Positions 5,708 to 6,100 of a stretch of 6,100 nt of DNA are shown here, piece after piece. The translations under genes and the position numbers were made by a program. Each line of letters begins with the position of its first letter. Position 1 is the stretch's first letter. Under the pieces are notes generated by a model, which worked only from the letters and a program-made list of their open reading frames with translations, searched no databases and was not told the DNA's origin. The DNA is from Armatimonadota bacterium (GTDB lineage Bacteria > Armatimonadota > SYMT01), in assembly GCA_020696885.1 (NCBI GenBank), contig JAJFMS010000472.1:1-6100 (forward strand). Reading direction: 5' to 3'.

Positions 5708-5799
5708 CCTGCTCCTCCTTTCGCGGTTCTCTTGCTTCCTTCAGGCATGGGTACCCGGGGAGCGAGGAGAGAAAACCGTGGAGGCGCGTCGACTACCCC
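5708..5799 (-). other. Spacer between the two small minus-strand genes
   Basis: This 92-base stretch contains the ribosome binding site of the Pro-rich gene and a short palindrome GGGTACCC (5749-5756). I see no clear terminator or promoter, so whether the two genes share a transcript is open. Confidence 0.3.
5714..5720 (-). promoter_or_regulatory. Strong ribosome binding site of the Pro-rich protein gene
   Basis: On the minus strand AAGGAGG lies six bases before the ATG at 5707. It is the best match to the 16S rRNA end in the window and the main reason to accept this low-complexity ORF as a gene. Confidence 0.7.
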
Positions 5800-6060
5800 T
5801 CAGCGCCGCGCATTGGTGAGCACGGAGATCCGGAACGACTCCAGCTCGCGCGGCTCGGGCGGATCCTGGCCCATCGCTGCCAGGCCCCCTTTGGTGAAGC
5901 GGTGAACCACCACCCGGGACCGCTCCCGGATGAGCAGAAAGGCATAGAAGCCCCGGTTGTCCATCGGTGTCCAGGCGAACTCCGCGCCCGGCACCAGCTC
6001 CTGGAACATCTCCTGCGCGTTCTGCATACCGCGCCGCATCTGCTCGAAGTACGTTGCCAT
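5800..6060 (-). CDS. Hypothetical protein, 86 residues
   Basis: I do not recognise the family. The product begins MATYFEQMRRGMQNAQEMFQELVPGAEFAWTP: a probable amphipathic helix (about 2-22), then probable beta strands around FAWTPMDNRGFYAFLLIRERSRVVVHRFTKGG (28-59). The C-terminal part has PPEPRELESFRISVLTNARR. It has no signal peptide or membrane segment, so a soluble cytosolic protein is likely. The mixed, non-repetitive composition with helix and strand pattern speaks for real coding sequence. The site before the ATG (GATAGG) is only a weak ribosome binding site. It lies 92 bases upstream of the Pro-rich gene on the same strand; co-transcription is possible but unproven. Confidence 0.65.
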   Translation of the reverse strand: MATYFEQMRRGMQNAQEMFQELVPGAEFAWTPMDNRGFYAFLLIRERSRVVVHRFTKGGLAAMGQDPPEPRELESFRISVLTNARR

Positions 6061-6100
6061 AAAGCCTATCGTGCGTTAGCACCCTGGAGTCGTAGGGCAC

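Noticed and set aside
5148..5819. Plus-strand Gly/Ser/Ala-rich open frame opposite the Pro-rich gene
   Set aside because: It begins inside the terminator stem with no ATG-linked ribosome site; the minus strand has a strong AAGGAGG and a signal-like start.

Overview
The window is strongly GC-rich bacterial DNA holding two divergent pairs of catabolic genes and, to their right, two small minus-strand genes of unknown function. Base composition and codon use (G or C in most third positions) would fit Gemmatimonadota, Actinomycetota, Myxococcota or similar. The intergenic array of GGAGTAGT-like octamers reminds me of repeats in Longimicrobium-type Gemmatimonadota, but that is recall and I could not check it.

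Left part (1-2079, minus strand): a sugar phosphate isomerase/epimerase-like TIM-barrel gene is followed by a CoA-acylating methylmalonate-semialdehyde dehydrogenase (mmsA/iolA family), which runs off the left edge after 432 codons. The isomerase gene is damaged. Its reading frame leaves the family sequence after residue 233 and stops 14 codons later. The expected C-terminus is present in another frame directly downstream and ends exactly against the dehydrogenase start codon (TGAATG). About 48 residues of the barrel seem to be missing at the junction, by comparison with the family as I recall it.

Middle (2080-2422): a 343-base divergent intergenic region with no convincing protein gene. It holds a 17-bp near-palindrome close to the isomerase start, and an inverted pair of octamer arrays (four units each) enclosing a loop of smaller palindromes.

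Centre right (2423-5048, plus strand): a two-gene operon with an 8-bp overlap. It encodes a 3-hydroxyacyl-CoA-dehydrogenase-fold enzyme of the lambda-crystallin/L-gulonate 3-dehydrogenase type and a thiamine-diphosphate enzyme of the acetolactate synthase superfamily. With the minus-strand pair this gives an NAD dehydrogenase, a TIM-barrel isomerase, a ThDP C-C lyase and a semialdehyde dehydrogenase. The same four chemistries occur in inositol catabolism (IolG, IolE, IolD, IolA), but with a different dehydrogenase family and a ThDP enzyme shorter than IolD. A sugar-acid, polyol or related hydroxy-acid degradation pathway is a reasonable inference; the substrate cannot be read from the sequence.

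Right part (5049-6100): a structured convergent spacer with a perfect 14-bp stem that probably ends transcription from both sides. It is followed on the minus strand by a Pro/Ala/Glu-rich exported protein (possible lipoprotein) and an 86-residue hypothetical protein.
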